NCBI GenBank assembly: GCA_019614645.1
Contig: JABWDB010000005.1
Span: 2,512,001 to 2,576,000, forward strand
Length of the DNA: 64,000 bases
Direction of reading: 5' to 3'
Origin: Stratiolaelaps scimitus
Lineage: Eukaryota > Arthropoda > Arachnida > Mesostigmata > Laelapidae
This document shows positions 1 through 15,300 of this stretch, piece by piece; position 1 is the stretch's first letter, and each line of letters begins with the position of its first letter. A model generated the notes under the pieces. The model was not told the DNA's origin and did no database searches. It saw nothing but the letters and a program-made list of their open reading frames with translations. Made by a program: the position numbers and the translations under genes.

Positions 1-62
1 GTGACGAAATTCTAACTTGGCCGCCGATTTCACTATGACGCCTGTATAGAAGTGTACCTATT

Positions 63-70
<8 letters not shown>

Positions 71-112
<42 letters not shown>
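71..112. repeat. (TA)n microsatellite
   Basis: An uninterrupted TA array followed by a short GA run. It is the first of at least fifteen TA arrays in the window. It generates false Tyr-Ile open frames on both strands. Confidence 0.95.
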
Positions 113-120
<8 letters not shown>

Positions 121-1995
121 TATTCAACATACAATACATATTGACATATGTATTATACAATAGGGGCAGCGGTTCGCTAGTCTTCTGAATGGCCCACTGT
201 GGTGGCACTTCTGCAACAACCGAACACACACACTCACATATATATATACATACAGGGCCATGCGAGGTCACAGATATAGAACGAAGCGTCGTCGACAGCA
301 AAGATAGATAAATATAATAGATAGATCAATATGTAGGTATATACGGTCCTGAGAAAATGACCCCTGAAGGCGCGCTCGAATAACGCAGCCTTCACGTGAT
401 TAAGAAATCTCTAGTAAATGAATATTAGGCACACACACGCGCACCCACACACACATACACACAGACTCCATGACAATAATGTTACCTCGGCGTTGGCGCA
501 TGACGCACGGGTCTAGCTGAAGCATTTTAGCAAGCAGGCAATGGTCTCGCTGAATCGGGTTTAAATCTGGCAGAAAAACGATCGCTTGGTATCATATATG
601 AAATTCAAGCTGTAATTTATGACGTGACAAGTTTGTATTTTCCAGTGCTTTTTTTTTACATTGATGCAGAAGAGCTCCTATATATGCAGTATAGGCTTCA
701 TTGGATTAATCATAGGAAATATCAATTGATACTAGTTACGGCATTTTCTTCTAAGGATCTTTTCAATTCCGTCATCTTCTATCCTACACCATGCCCATGT
801 CTAGGGCGCTATTCGTATCGAAGGTGACGCGCAGTGCTACTGCCTGGATACCATCATATGCTATTTTGTACGGGGGGGGGTTGACTATAGCTCATTGATT
901 TTTTTGGTTTCCACTTTCCAAACTACAAGTACAATACATTTTTGCATTTTGGGCAATGTTAGTCACTATTTGAGTTCGTATTGGGGTGACAACGAAAACC
1001 CTGATTTATATTGCTGTCTAAGTAAGGTTACATTGAGAAAGAAGATACATTATCGCTATATTCACTACACAATATATATATATATATATATACGTAGGAA
1101 CACCGTCGCAGCAGCTATCGCAGAATGAAACTAAACAAGGATATCTCCTCATTGAGAGAGAGAGAGAGAGCGTACGAAGAGCGCAAAATTAACGCTTAAC
1201 TCCATAATTAGCGTGGGACAAAATGCGAGTCTTTAGAGGACGCAAGTGTGGGGGACACTTTGTCAAATAGAAATTTGCGCCACATTCTGCCCTCTATATT
1301 GCAGTAACGAGCAATTCACTGTTCCTGTCGAGTAATGTTGTTTCCGAATTCGGTGTAACGATACAAACACGAACAAACCATCTTGCTCCTTCCTGTCCTG
1401 GACGTGCAATACGATACGGTCAGCTATAGTTCCGTATGTTCAATGTACCCTGTGTGGGATCGGTGCGTACGTGCGTTGTGTACGATATGCAAAACGTCCA
1501 CCTTCCCACTCTCCAGGAGATTCTCCTTTCGCACTGGAGATGCCGCTTACAACAACGATGCTAGTTTTAGACAATCTATATACATGAACACGTGCCAAAA
1601 CAGCAGACAAGTGGGAGATGTTCAGAGACACACGAGCGTATGGCGTATGGCTACAGTGAAGAGGTCGTTCGTTTGCCATCATTACACGAAGATTGGATGT
1701 GAGTGTGACGAGCGAGGCGAGCACCAACACACCCCAGAGGGTTTCTGGAAGAAGAGGGCATGAATGCTGTGGCCGAGTGCTTCTCTGAATCTCGACATGA
1801 GGGTGAACTTCGTTCCGCTTGATCGCTTGTGGCGTCGTGGAGCCAGCGTGTTATTCGGTGCTCCACGTATCATTGCGATTAATAAATACCATTGTAGCTG
1901 ATCACTGCTAGATAGAAATCGCGGTCCACTCTCAGCGATATGTGTTAGCCGAGTGTGCGGAGCCGATTCGTCTGAGGAAATACATCTAGACATTC

Positions 1996-2035
<40 letters not shown>

Positions 2036-2282
2036 GAAGACAAATCTGCATCGACACATGCCTCTACAATTGGAAACGATGAGCGGGCAATGGACGTAGC
2101 AACAAAAACAATATGATACCATCATCATAATAACGGCAATGCTTCGAGTACGCCTCAAATTAATCGTAGAAACAAGAATAATAATGTAAGCATCAGTTCT
2201 AACTACGTTATTTAGGTAGAGGTTGGCTGCAAAGTGCACAGCGCGCTTTGGCCATATTGGAATAAATCCATGTATATAATAG

Positions 2283-2324
<42 letters not shown>

Positions 2325-4346
2325 CATTCATTGAACTAATTTCATCGTCACCACAACCGCGACTTCCATGAACACAATAAAAAAGCCATCCTCCACGTAT
2401 GTGTTCATATAACACGGTATCGTATGCTTGAAGCTTGAGAGAACTCGCAGTGAGGAGCTAGACACTGGCACTCGGAGCAGCTCGCGGGGAAATTTCGTCA
2501 CCAGCGTGCGTTCGTGTCCCGCACGTGCGCGACCAATTATTACGTTCGCAAATGAAGCTTTTTAGTCAAGTATTCAAGTGCATCATGTTCGTTGTTTCCG
2601 GATGTCAGAGTAGACGCCATATATGGTTGACATTCATCATAATACAATATTCATACATACGTACATTTCAATACGAATTATAATCAGTTCCTTGTGAATC
2701 ATATGTATATGTACTTGTATTACAATAGTGGCAGTTATCTTCATCTTCAAAACGAGCACCGCTGGCCGCCAACGTCAGCGACAGCGGATATATAGACCGA
2801 CTAGCATTCATTGTCCTCATAGATTACGCCATCTCAATATCTCCAATGCCGCTGAGGGGTAGACGAGGTTTCGCTGCGAGTCGTTCTTGTTTATATACCT
2901 AGCTATTGACTATTTCATACGAGAACAGTCCCGTTAAACTAACAACAACAACAACACACCAGTGTATAATAAACAAATAATAAATCACGAATCACCACCA
3001 TCGTTAGAAAACACATATATACATTATGATTATTGCATTTCTCCATTACAATTTCTACGCGGTGTGTTAGTATATCTTCTCGTTTAGCCGGCTTCTGCTT
3101 TTCTAGGAGGTGTCACAGTTGTCAGCCAGCCGCAACAACTGTTGACAAGATGGTCTTCCTAATATACTACATAAAAATAATGATAATAATAATAATAGGT
3201 ATTCAGATAGGATTCATCACTAAACGAGTATATACGAGTTTAGTTCAATATCTACATCATTGTTTCATGATGTTGTGATGAACATAGCACGTATTGAATG
3301 ATATATATATATATATATAGATTCGTTCACCCAATCAGTACCATTATTTCTTCGACACTAACCTTAAACGGGGTGGAGAGTACGTACACGTAAACGTTCA
3401 CGTTTGTAATAGTCATCATCATTCCCGTATATCTATCATACTCTAGGATAGAGAAAATAGACGAGCCGTTACGGAGTTTGTCGGCATTTTCTACTCTAGC
3501 GTTAACTGATGTATGTATAGAGAAATACGAGCATACATTTATTAGAGACGAAGTGCATACACAGTCAGATCGATTGACACTTGTAACCGCAATGGAGAGA
3601 GGATTTGAAACGATAACATGTACGTATTGGATATACCTGAGCAGCAGCAGCCGCAGCAGCAGCAGCATAAGCAGTAGGAGTGTATTGAGATATTTTAAGG
3701 AACCGCTTCTTGGAGAATCGACATCACTCGATATAGATGTAACATAATCGTGATCATCCAAGAGCAACAGGAGAGAGAGAGAGAGAGAAATGAAGATGTT
3801 ATTGGAACTCGGTGGTCGGCCTCTACTAACAGTGGAATCTGTGCACTTGTTCTAGTGATAGAGGAACATTCATTAGGATTTATTAATTCACATATATTAG
3901 GAGTTCGCTACTGCAAAATAAAGATGATTACCGATTGGAGTTAGGCCACTACGGCAAAAAAATTTCGATACATATACATTGTATATATTTTAAACATATA
4001 TGCCAGAAAATCGGCTGCCATAACATCCTCGAAAGGAAGAGACAACGCAAACGAACAGCAAACACCTCTCTCTGATTCTCATCGACGGAGGAAGCTTCCA
4101 CAACGCCCTCAACGAGCTTCATTAAGATACCGTATACTAATTAATGGCAAGGCAACATGTGTGATTGATCCCAGTCCATGGGTGGATACACTATCACTCA
4201 GGCCCAGCCTCGAATGAATAGCAGCAGCTACGACTGTTATCGAACTCAACGGTGCTGCCTCTCGATAACGTTTAGGTAATAATAGTCATCTATTTGTATT
4301 CATCCGTTAGCGCACCTCGCCGACACGCTCGGGTGTTGGTCAAAAG

Positions 4347-4368
4347 CCGGCCGGCCGGCCGGCCGGTC
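4347..4368. repeat. (CCGG)n tetranucleotide array
   Basis: Five and a half copies of CCGG in tandem, followed by a closely related GGTCGGCCGC. The array is fully GC in an otherwise AT-rich region, self-complementary, and dense in CpG. Confidence 0.9.
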
Positions 4369-6224
4369 GGCCGCGTCAAAATGCCGAAATGCACGTGCAT
4401 ACAAGATCATTACATTCAATGCTGAGACATGATGTGGACAATTGGAACCGCACCGATGCGAAATCGGGGACAGAGGATATTTAGAGTACGTTAGTGGTGT
4501 GACTCTCTCAGTTAACCATACACATCCATAGACTGACATCTATATAGATATATATATATATATATGCATTGACATGCACTCATGATAGATGGCATTTGTA
4601 GTGGGAAATTAGTTGTTTTAGCCATTTTTTACGGCGATGGCAATGTGATTGACGAACAGTTTGCAACAGCATTTCGATTTCGGCTTCCAGAAAGGCTTCG
4701 TCAACGAGGTCAGTGGCATATGGCATCCACAACATGCTACTACTGCTACTACTATCGCGACTAGCAAAATGTAACGCCTGATAATTCTACCCATTATTAA
4801 CGACTACTCGTGTGACAATAACCGGTTCGCTCGTGAAGCCCCCAACCTGATTTCGAACATGACGGCTGGGCCTGATCTGACATTGTGTGCTGGCATCGTC
4901 AACGTCAATGCAAGCAATATTCTAAGTCAAACGGGGCCGAACACAAAAACTGAGCAGGTTTTCGAAGCGCAGGCAGAAACACAAACGTCTACCTCAAGCC
5001 TGACAGTGTCTGGGTACTGTAATAGCGGGACTAAAATTCGTTCAACAGCAAATCGAAATACAAAATGGTAACAACACATAGAAGAGAGATCGGGAGAGAG
5101 AGAGAGAGAGAGAATGGTCGAGGAATATTGAATACTGACACGAGGACAACGATCCCATCACCTTCCACCATAGGCCCGCTTGTATATTTCATCCTGAACG
5201 TCACCAGTTCATCACGCGACGGCGCCGACGACGACGACGATGCCGTTGATGGGAATAATACGAGCGTATAATCACACTAGAGAACATTATGGTTATTGTT
5301 GTTTTGTATGATGATAATGATATTAATTATAAGCATAATAATACATTACGTGATGTGAGGAGAAAGCTGTGAAAAATCAACCGCAAAATAGTTATATATT
5401 AGACCTTGCTAATTAAACATGTGGCAGCGGGAAATGCCGCGCGAGCGTATTCACACGTGTTGTGGTTCACATCCGAGATAGGTCACACAGACACGCGGCA
5501 GACCCATCCACCCCGATAACTGAGCCAAGTGTAATAGAATTATGGAATCATACATTTCGTTCAAGTGAACTGAACAATTCACCCTATGGATATGGCGAAG
5601 GAGCTCACAGCAATAGTCGATTGAGTCCACACACCTGCCCTATTCTGAATGATACTGACATAATAAAAATAACACTAATAAGATTGACAACAATAATTAA
5701 ATACTCAATACCAGCAACAACAATATGATAATAAGATGATAATGTTGAAGATATAATTGTTGTAATAACACAACGCAAAGTACCTTCGAGATCGCGATCT
5801 ATTTGAGGACGGACCGTCTTCGCCCTCAAAAAGTGAAGATCAGCCGGCTGTCATCGATCATTGAGCAAGCAGATAAATGAGCAGATACGCGCGCTGAATT
5901 AACGAAGTAGAATGAATTTACTAAAAGACAACAAAAAAATAGAAGATACGACTCCTCGATGAGTGGAGGACAAGAACAACAACACCAACAACAATGATAG
6001 AGGAATCAGCGTCAAATACAACAATATACAATACTTTGACATAGTAATGAAAATTCATATAGAACATATATGCTGGAACAAATGTAGACGCCGAGTCTCG
6101 CCGCCAGCTCGGCAGTTCGGACCGTAATGAGAGAGATCGAGATGAAGGCCTACACAGAAGTTGGATACGGCCGAAATATAGGCGGCGTACGCGTGTGCGA
6201 CGCGATGCCGTAAACCCGTACGAA

Positions 6225-6226
<2 letters not shown>

Positions 6227-6269
<43 letters not shown>

Positions 6270-6288
6270 TATATATATATATATAGAA
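6227..6288. repeat. (TA)n microsatellite, interrupted
   Basis: Two TA arrays separated by a single dinucleotide interruption. Nothing nearby suggests a coding or RNA gene. Confidence 0.9.
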
Positions 6289-9200
6289 TGAATGTCTTGT
6301 TAGTCTTGTGATCATCTAAAGCACTCGTTGTGGTACGCTGTGGACTAGGACGATATGTCAGTTAGTATAAAAGTATACATCTGTGAATAAACATTACGAG
6401 ACCGACACTGGACCTCTGGCGGGTGACCCGATAGATGTGATGGCGTCCCGGGCATTCGCATGGATATCGGTGGTTGTAACGTGGAGAGTCGTGACAAGAA
6501 ACGCTTATGGGATAATTAGCTGAGACGTTTGACGGGACGATGATAACGATGTCTAAAGAAACAAATTATTTGGTGTAGAAAGGTGACGATAACGACGGAA
6601 AAGGCAGCGGCGAGGTGGCGGCGAGACGACAAAAAAATTAACATGAAGATGCATACACAGTGGTAACAATACGATTCCATGATAATAGGAACTATTAGAC
6701 GAAATATTTTATGGTGAGTTAGTTAGGGTGTGAATGTTGATACGCGAACAAACAGCTTAACACGAAGGTTACTAATGGATATTGAACAACAACTGAAACC
6801 TGCGTAGAACAAATAGAGAATACACAGTCGAAACTCTCACTACGAAGAAAACTAACAACTATAAACAATAACAACAACAAATCGAAGGGGGGACATGATG
6901 AGCGACGTTGATGGTGAGATGAGAAGGAGCACGAACAAATAAAAATAAACCAAGGTGTGGATAAATAAATGAGCAGAAATTACATAAATCTTATGGACGT
7001 TTCCGTGTCGTCATTTAAGCGATGCTTCGGTTCCATCAAACGTTCATTTGGACTGCCAGTAGATAATTAGGGTGGTTGTTTATGTTGATTCTGGCAAGTT
7101 GCGTCACGGTGGATAGTTACGGTAATTGTGTGCTTTTGCTTCCTCGATGGTGCAGTGGCGAGCGTTAGGGAACTCTAGACAGGAAGCACATATGGTATGG
7201 GATTAAACCAGAGCGTTCCCCTGCTTCTCGTTGGATGCCGTGGTTGGCGGAGTTGTGATTATTTCGTTGGTTATGTCATGCCAACTTGCCGTCGGGGTGG
7301 GCTCACGAGAGACGAGTCCTACTAAGCGAAAAATATATCAGTGGAACGTCCAATTTATTTTATATTATTGTGTGTCTTAATATATATATATATATACAAT
7401 AATTAGTGACGCAATTGGGGACAGGGTGTCGGGTCCCGAGGCCGTCATGGTCCTCAGGGAGCCGATGCTAATTCCTCCTTGCACAGCGAGCGGAAAACGC
7501 GCTGCAGAAGGAAGGACTGGTCTGCGCTCTTGTCCCCGATGGCGTGAAAAGGCCAGCCTGTGCTAGGCCCCTTCGAGAAGATCGGCAGTGAGGGTGCCCA
7601 CTGGGTTTATCCCCTGGATTGGCTTCCTGCAGACCAACGCATTAAACTGAAGGCGCAAATTTATGAATATTTCAGCAGCACCGTACCACCTGTTCGTATT
7701 GACTTCATTTGAAAAAACTGAAACAAAAGCAAGTGACGTTTATCTTTGAAGGATCATTAGCAGTCGTTCAGCTCAACGACAAATATAGTTATCACTGTGC
7801 ATTCGAACGATCGTTCCTCTATGAAAGCCGAAACCTCTCATCGCTGACAGTTCCGAACTGGGCAATATTTACCTGTCGGGCGGTGATAACCAATTTCAAT
7901 ATAGTTTATTACGGGTAATTACAGTGCAATGATAATCACACTCTGTTACCGCTCGGTGAGTTAATGTTCTTAGAGAAAACTAATAAACAGTAAATTATTG
8001 CGATTTAGATGGTAAGTTAAATTGGTTTTTTGTGAAGGACTATAACGGTCAACGTATACAAAGTACTATATTTATTTTATGCCACTTCGCTCGAGCATAA
8101 TATTAAGCGTTCAAACTTATCATGTTTCGAATCGTGTACAGCTTTGCTGTGTTGCACCAGCGCACCGCGTAGCTACGTACGCCTTCTACGACGTTGAAAT
8201 TACGTAACAAAGAGCAGAAATAATTTAATATGTTTTTCGAGGTTAGTTATCTAACCTTTTTCTTTCTAACGGGGTGGTGTTCGCATGCTTATGCATGTCA
8301 AAACTGTGACCGGCCCCCACTTGTGGAACTGTTGACGATGCTCAAAAGCGCCACCCTTCCCGGTATCGCTTAGCGCATTCAGTATGGCTGTCTAACCTAA
8401 AACACTGAAACTTACACTCGGTAATTGCACGATCATCTGTATTTTTCTTGCTGCTATTAGCACAATTAAAAAACATTAGTCAACTCATTCAAGGTGACCC
8501 TAGCGATTTGACTTCGTAGCGTTTGCAGTCTGGCAGCTGGAAAATAAATTACACACCCACCTCCAACCCTCTCTCTGTTCGAAAGGGTGAAATTAAAAAG
8601 CGCGAAATTCGTCTATCGAGATTGATCTAACATGCTGCTGCTATGTTGTCGGACCCGGTCTCGTCAAAATAAACATGTTCCAATCTTTCCTGTGGCTGTA
8701 GCTATGCTATTCCAGATTTTATCTAGTCTCCGCTGTCAACTCCAGCTCACCGACCCTACGAATCATAGTGATAAGCATACACTAATAATATTAATAAGCT
8801 AAAGAGAACTGCAACAGAAGCAGAGAGAGAGAGAGAGCATATCAACGCGCTGATCACTGAACCATTAAACCCGCCGACTCAAACGCATTCGAAGCCTTTC
8901 GTCAACAACGTCTCATCGGCGACAACAGACAATGTTCAGCTCCCTTGCCCAGTACGTCTGCTTGCGGGGGCCACTCCCACCTGGCAGCCTATTTTTCATT
9001 TGCTTAGCGTCGTGCATCAGCCATTTTGCACGAAGCGGCTTCACTCATTTCGTGTAGTGGACTCGTCTTTCGAACGCTATCACCGCGCAAGTGTATCTGC
9101 AGGCAGATCGAGCTGCATTGTGTTCGCCTCATCCAGCCTTGTGTTTCGGTGCTCGTTGCTATTGCTGCTGCTGCTGCTGGTACAACCAATTTGCTGCGCC

Positions 9201-9318
9201 TCCATACAGTGGACATACGGCGAGCAGGTATACAAACCAACTGCGTTCATCAAAGTCGCCAGCTGGACAAAAGCGCAACTGTTGTAACTGGGATATTTGC
9301 TGTTTGTTATCTATAGTT

Positions 9319-12300
9319 ATGCAGTCGCAGCAACAGCAGCGGCCATCGTTGGCGCCGCCGCCGCCGCAGCCGCCGCACTATCAGCAACAGCATGTAAGTT
9401 CGACCTGTCAATAACTTCGTCGATTGGGAAGAATTCTTGGAGGTTGTAACCTGCTCCCCGGTTGTATTGACTTGTAGTCGTAAGATCTGCTGGCATAATG
9501 ATCGACTAAACTCGATTAGCTGTCATCTAATTAATCAGCTAGATACGTCAACTGAATGATTATCCCCTGCCAAATACTGCCTGTGCAGTAGTTGGTGGCT
9601 GTGTACAGTCTCACGGTTTAAATCTCGACGTGGCGAGCTCAAATACCTGTGTGGGGTTTTGACATATCTTGCTGTAATGCAACCATACGAATTAGTATTG
9701 AGAGACGTACTTTGATGAGAGACGGGTAAGACCGGAATGAGTGTTAGAGGTGTTTTCAACCCGCGACTGAACCCTCAGTGTCGCCTCCCTTAAGATGACC
9801 CCTCTAGTCTTCATCCACACTTGGTGGTACTGCCGTGTTTGTCCAGAAGGGGACCCTCGGCATATATGAGTCTGCTTGTTAACCTTAATCGCCATGGGGT
9901 CGAGGATCTGGGAATGTATTTAATTACTGTAGTTCATCAGCCAGGACTTTAGTCTTCCCAGTCTATTCTTGTGTCTGAGAAAGCGATGGGACGCAGAACA
10001 GCGGTGATTGTCAGGTTTATCGTTCTACGTGGACGTAAGTGAGATGCATATACATAAGATACCATTGTCCAAATATGTGCGAGCAGCGTACGCTGGTCAC
10101 TAAAGAGAACACTCCTAGACAAAAAAAAAGACGAATGCACTGGACAGGGCGTCCGAATCGTAGGAGCACCCGAGGCAGAGGTTGGAGAACTATCAGAGCT
10201 CGTTCCAGCCCGATGTGGAACAAACTCAAGAACCTCAAGGATTTAACTCTTTTGGAACTGCTCCTAAGAGTTTCGAGCCATATGCTTCATAAAGTAACCT
10301 ATCCTCTATTATATCTGGGATGTTGTGTCGCGAAATAACTCACATGGATATGATGTTGATGCATGCAGTTGCCCGTTTGCTCTTGGCACTATGGCGATCA
10401 TGATATCAGGTTTGTGACAGGCCTTTGCTTATAGTGGCAGGTGAGGCTGCGGAGATGCTCGATTTGACTTCTATGCTGCTAATTTTTGTACCTCTAAAAA
10501 AAAACACAACTTTTACAAGAAACAAGACCTAAGCTAGCCAGGTGATAATTTGAGACGTCGATTGACAATCCATGCTTCGAATTTTCCAGGAACCGGCTGG
10601 TGGGTTGATGGATCCGGGTCGCTCTGAGGTGTGGCAACGTCCGTTCAAGTGTGCGATCTGCGGGCGTCGTGCAGCCGATAAGTTCACGATTGAGCAACAC
10701 GTGCAATTCGGTTGGTCTCTAGTGTAGCGTATCTGTTAGCACTTTCAATAGTTTATTATTGATATTTTTTGTATACAGAAAATGTCTTGTTGGTCTCGCT
10801 TCCACAGTTGGCCGGTTTCGCTTACAGATGACCCCCTCGGAACTGTAATCTGAGCACACCTTAATTAGCTGTGGGATATAGGTTACACGTGAGAATTAAT
10901 CTCGGAGAGTGATCTGCATCCGAATCCTTGGGTGGTTGGCATAGCGGGAACATTTAACAGGCAGATGCTAATCGGCCGTTGAGAGGAGAACACCTGGCTC
11001 AATAACTTAGATAGAAATGTACAGATCGAGATGACGGACGTTTAGTGGTGGCAAATTTACTGAAAATGGTGATCTCTGAACTCGTGCGTGTGTGACGTTT
11101 GCATAGAGCACGGAGGACGTGATCTACTTGTATCGGCGCCGCCACACCAGCTGCGTCTTTCAGCTGTTTCACCCGGAGGTTCTTCATCGTACGGGTCACC
11201 GTTCAGAGGTCTTCACGAAGACGGACTTCCACACAGAATGTACACTGGGCCTTCACCTTTAAATCCACCTCGTTATGTACAGCAGGCATTACGAAGTGCC
11301 TCTGGGGAGCTCCTCGGTTGGAAAGCGTACGTACACATTATAAAAGAACTCGGTCTCGCTGGAGAACACTGTTTCGTGTGGTAGTGAGTCGCTCATCAAA
11401 GTGCCAGTGCGCTACCCGGATGACTAACGATTTAATCAGACACGTCGAGCGACATGAGAGCAACATTTAGTAGAAAGAATCCTTTTCCAAATTACTCTAT
11501 CCATCTAAGAGATGTATTGTGTGGTGTTTATGAGCGCCCCCCTCCAGTTCTTCTTTTTCAGCTATCAGTAATAATATTCTACTATGGACGCTGACGGTGT
11601 GATTTTGATGATTATCTCGAAACCACCTTTACGTGCGTACATTAGATTATCATCAATATCTCCACATATGAGCGATTCGGTGAGCCGTGCACATCATATG
11701 ATATCATATATGTATGTATGGTCAGTTTATTATATACTAACGAAGTTGATTTGTTGGTTCACTTCAAACAGTGTCATCGATCCTGGCATCTCAGAGCGAT
11801 ATGCGTCGAATCGGCCCGTTGGACTTCGCGCCTCAATACGACGAGGTCCCGGTTCCACGATGGCAGCTTCGAGTAAACGAAGCCCATGGAGTGACCCCTT
11901 TTATGCACAACCATCTACACCCGGTAGCGTATTAGAACACATGCGATGTATGTCGGGCCCGAGCGCCGAACTCGACCAACGTCACTACCAAAGTGAACTG
12001 GCTTCTGTTGAACGTGGCTCATCGTATATGACATCAGGATCTCCCAGTACAGGTCAGATCTATCCTCATGGAGTAGTGAGGTCATGTGCCGAGCAGGTTC
12101 AGCATCGTTCGGTGCAGATAGCTCGGCCGTCAGCTGATGGCCAGCGACAGCCACACTTGCTCGCTGCATCTGCGTTGTTAGGTACCTCTCGCTACGTGCA
12201 GGTGAGCGGCGCAGCCTCTCCGGCAGAGGATCACCTTCAAGGGCACCTGCATGGGCCAACAGCATATAGTCCGTACCACTCGCAACTGAGCCAAATGTCA

Positions 12301-15300
12301 GCAACGTCGGGATTGATAGGTGGAACGCCCGAGACTAAAACACCCGCACGGGCCTCCGACAACGCTTACTGTCAACCGAAAGCGGGCAGAGTGACGTCGG
12401 ATAGTTTACAGCGTCATCTTCAAATGACGGCATCAACACAGGTTGAGCCGTCCTCTCTCCGTAGTCCACAGATGTATCATACGACATCATCGTCAGTATT
12501 TCCCGTGCAACGCGTCCATGCATATACTACCGGTCACACAGGGGATCTGATGTTGCGACAAATGCCTAGCGAACACCCAGCTCGATTGCCAATGCCACTG
12601 ATATCTGACGAACGCGGAAATCCGTTAGCATCGGGAGGACCCATAGCTGCCACTCAGCTGTACGCGACACCGAAGAGTGGGCAGATTGATTCACAGGGAG
12701 ATGGTTGTTCCTCTGGTCAATCAAAAAGTCACACTATGACTACTGGTCACGATACGTACGTGGACGGTCGACGGGGATTTATGCCAAGTAGCTCGTATTC
12801 AAGTGGCCAATACTATCATTCGACTGAGTCGCTTCCAGAGCAGTTCCGCCCGCAAGCAGATAACGGACTATTGACGGCCTCTGGGGGCGAACAGGGTAAG
12901 CAAAGTTCAGCCAGCTTCACTGAACTCGGATCATATTCTAGCGGACCAAGACACATGACGGCACAAGACCGCCCGGCAGACAATCAAGACAACGTGTCAA
13001 CGGGGTTACGTGGACAACTACAAGGGTCTTCATATGAAAGCGGGCATATTGAACAGGTGCCGCAGCCGTTTGCTGGTCCGTCCGGGCATGGTAAACGCGA
13101 CATTCAATTAACTGACCAGTATGCGGATAGTCCGCGTCAGGATTTTGCAAACTCAGTCTCATTTTCTCAGTCAGGTTATATGGAGGCTTCTACCAGTGCA
13201 GGATCTGACCCTTTTGTCAAGCAGGAATCCGCCTCGAGCAACGACCTAGCGCGCCACGAAGAATCAGGTGGATTTACTAACTCTGAGCGTAGCCAATGTT
13301 CGCATGACCAGCTGCAAGTGTCGGCCGGCGATAAGACAACAGCATCAACTCTATCAGAGAAACGTGAAGCTTCGGATGAACTAGAATCAGCGATTTTTAA
13401 ACGGCGTCAGACGATTGCTCACAGCGAGGTTAGTACTGAGGATGACAAGGAGAATCACGAGGATCATGAAGACATGCTTTCAGAATCACAAGGTTAGTGT
13501 GCCAATTCTATATATCGCTTCTATTTAGATGGAAATGTTAATTTTAGTCATTTTCAAATAGTCTCTATTGAGCTGATTAAATCGCCTGGCTTCATATATA
13601 TATATATATATGGAGTGAAAAATAGAGACTTTTGCAATGTCTTCATAAATAGAGCTTAGTTCAGCTAGGAAAATAATGTCCCCAGTAGATCTATGAGTTA
13701 TGAAGCTCACGGCGTTTGGTCTGGTCACATAGCTTCAGATCATCCGTCATTCAGCCAGCCAGTACTTCAATCTATCAGTAACACAAAATGCAACGTTCTA
13801 GAATAACTGTTAATTCATAAATGTAAGCCATATCCCTGGTCTAATAAACTACTTTTATAATAAACCTAGGTTATATATATAATATATACTGGAATATATA
13901 TATATATATAGTGAAATACACATACTTTCCACTCTTTTCGGATTTTTTATTCATACACTAACGCCTACGTACGGATCACTTCCGCGCGACTCTCCGATAC
14001 GGTCGATTGTTGTGACTCATTTCAAACGTTATCTCCCGCCATGACACACACGCACACCTATTCAACACGAGTACGTGACTAAACACCACAGTACCTCGAC
14101 TCAACTACATAGCTCTGCTAATTCTCGCATTGCTTCGACATTCGCAGAAGATGAATCTGATGACACGATATCAATGGCTCACAGTGGTCGCTGCCAACGC
14201 TGTGGTTGCGCCGTACGCGGTCAGTGTGATAATCCCAACTCGCTGCTCGAGCCAGACAAAATCGTCATTATCACAAATCCTAACTCCACAACGACGACTG
14301 CTCAAATGACGGTAACTACAATCGCAATGCTGTCGTACACAATATATATATATATATATATATATAGTCAAAAGGATAGCCCACCCCCATGCTTCTAATT
14401 TTTTTCCCAACCGTAAGTAGCACTGCAGTTTCGCTTTCAGTCATTCAAATTTATCACATTTCAAGAACATTCCATGAATGTTTGTCTACATTTAACTCAG
14501 GTGTAGACATTTGATATCGGAACTTATCGTTTTGAGGATGCGTCAAAATGATGCGCCCACCTATAATAATATTCCAGTCTAGAAAGTGTGAGGGTCAGCT
14601 CAGTAACCGAATGTCTTGAATTTCGAAGAACTCCTTGACGGCCTTCGCCGTATAAACTGCGGCTTCATCCTGCTGAAAGATGAATCTTTCAGCACGGATC
14701 TTCTCGGCGTGATTCCTGAGTTGATCCTCCAACATAGAAACGTAGGCACGACTATTCATTCGCCCGTTTACGAAGAACAAACCGGTCCTCCCGCTGTAGC
14801 CAATACCGATCCAAATCATCACACCACCACCTCCAGCTTGTCGTCGACTTAGGAGTTTTTCTTTATTCCTAATGCCATGGAAGTAATAAAAATGTCCATC
14901 AGGACCGTCGAGATTGAATCGCGTTTCATCAGAAAACAGCACACGTTGCTACTCCTCTGTCCACGAAATTTGCTCACGAGCGACCCTCAATCTTGGATCT
15001 GCGTTTCAATATTAAAGGACGTTTTCGTTTGAGTTTTCTATGAACAAATTGTTCTGATGCCTGAAGACATCTTTGCGTATTTCGACTCCAGCCTCGGTTG
15101 CGATTTCGCGTACGGTTCAGGATCTTTAAGAACATTTGAAATCACCTTCCTGCTTCTTTGCAAAATTTACGTGATTTCCGGTTTTGACTCGTTTTCTTCA
15201 TTGAGGTTGAAAAGAATATTTTTCTCATCTTCACTAAGTTGGCGGGCTCGGCCCATTGCACTTTTCGCTGACAAAGGGTCGAGAAAATTTGTACGAGAAC

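Larger units (their letters stand above)
1..9318. other. Non-coding, microsatellite-rich region upstream of the zinc-finger gene
   Basis: I find no open frame here with credible coding character. Short frames are low-complexity or repeat-driven (Tyr/Ile runs from TA arrays). The stretch holds (TA)n arrays near 71-112, 1070-1092, 2000-2032, 2284-2322 and 6227-6288, (GA)n arrays near 1153-1170, 3770-3789, 5094-5113 and 8821-8838, a CAG-rich patch near 3641-3685, and a CCGG array at 4347-4368. AATAAA hexamers on the plus strand near 6388 and 6945 would suit a long 3' UTR of a gene lying left of the window, but this is inference. The last few hundred bases should hold the promoter and 5' UTR of the gene starting at 9319. 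The stretch 7430-7660 is less AT-rich and may be a transposon relic that I cannot place. Confidence 0.5.

Noticed and set aside
1383..1763. 126-codon frame with several Cys/His pairs
   Set aside because: No domain, no splice-site or promoter support, and an equally open frame on the opposite strand.
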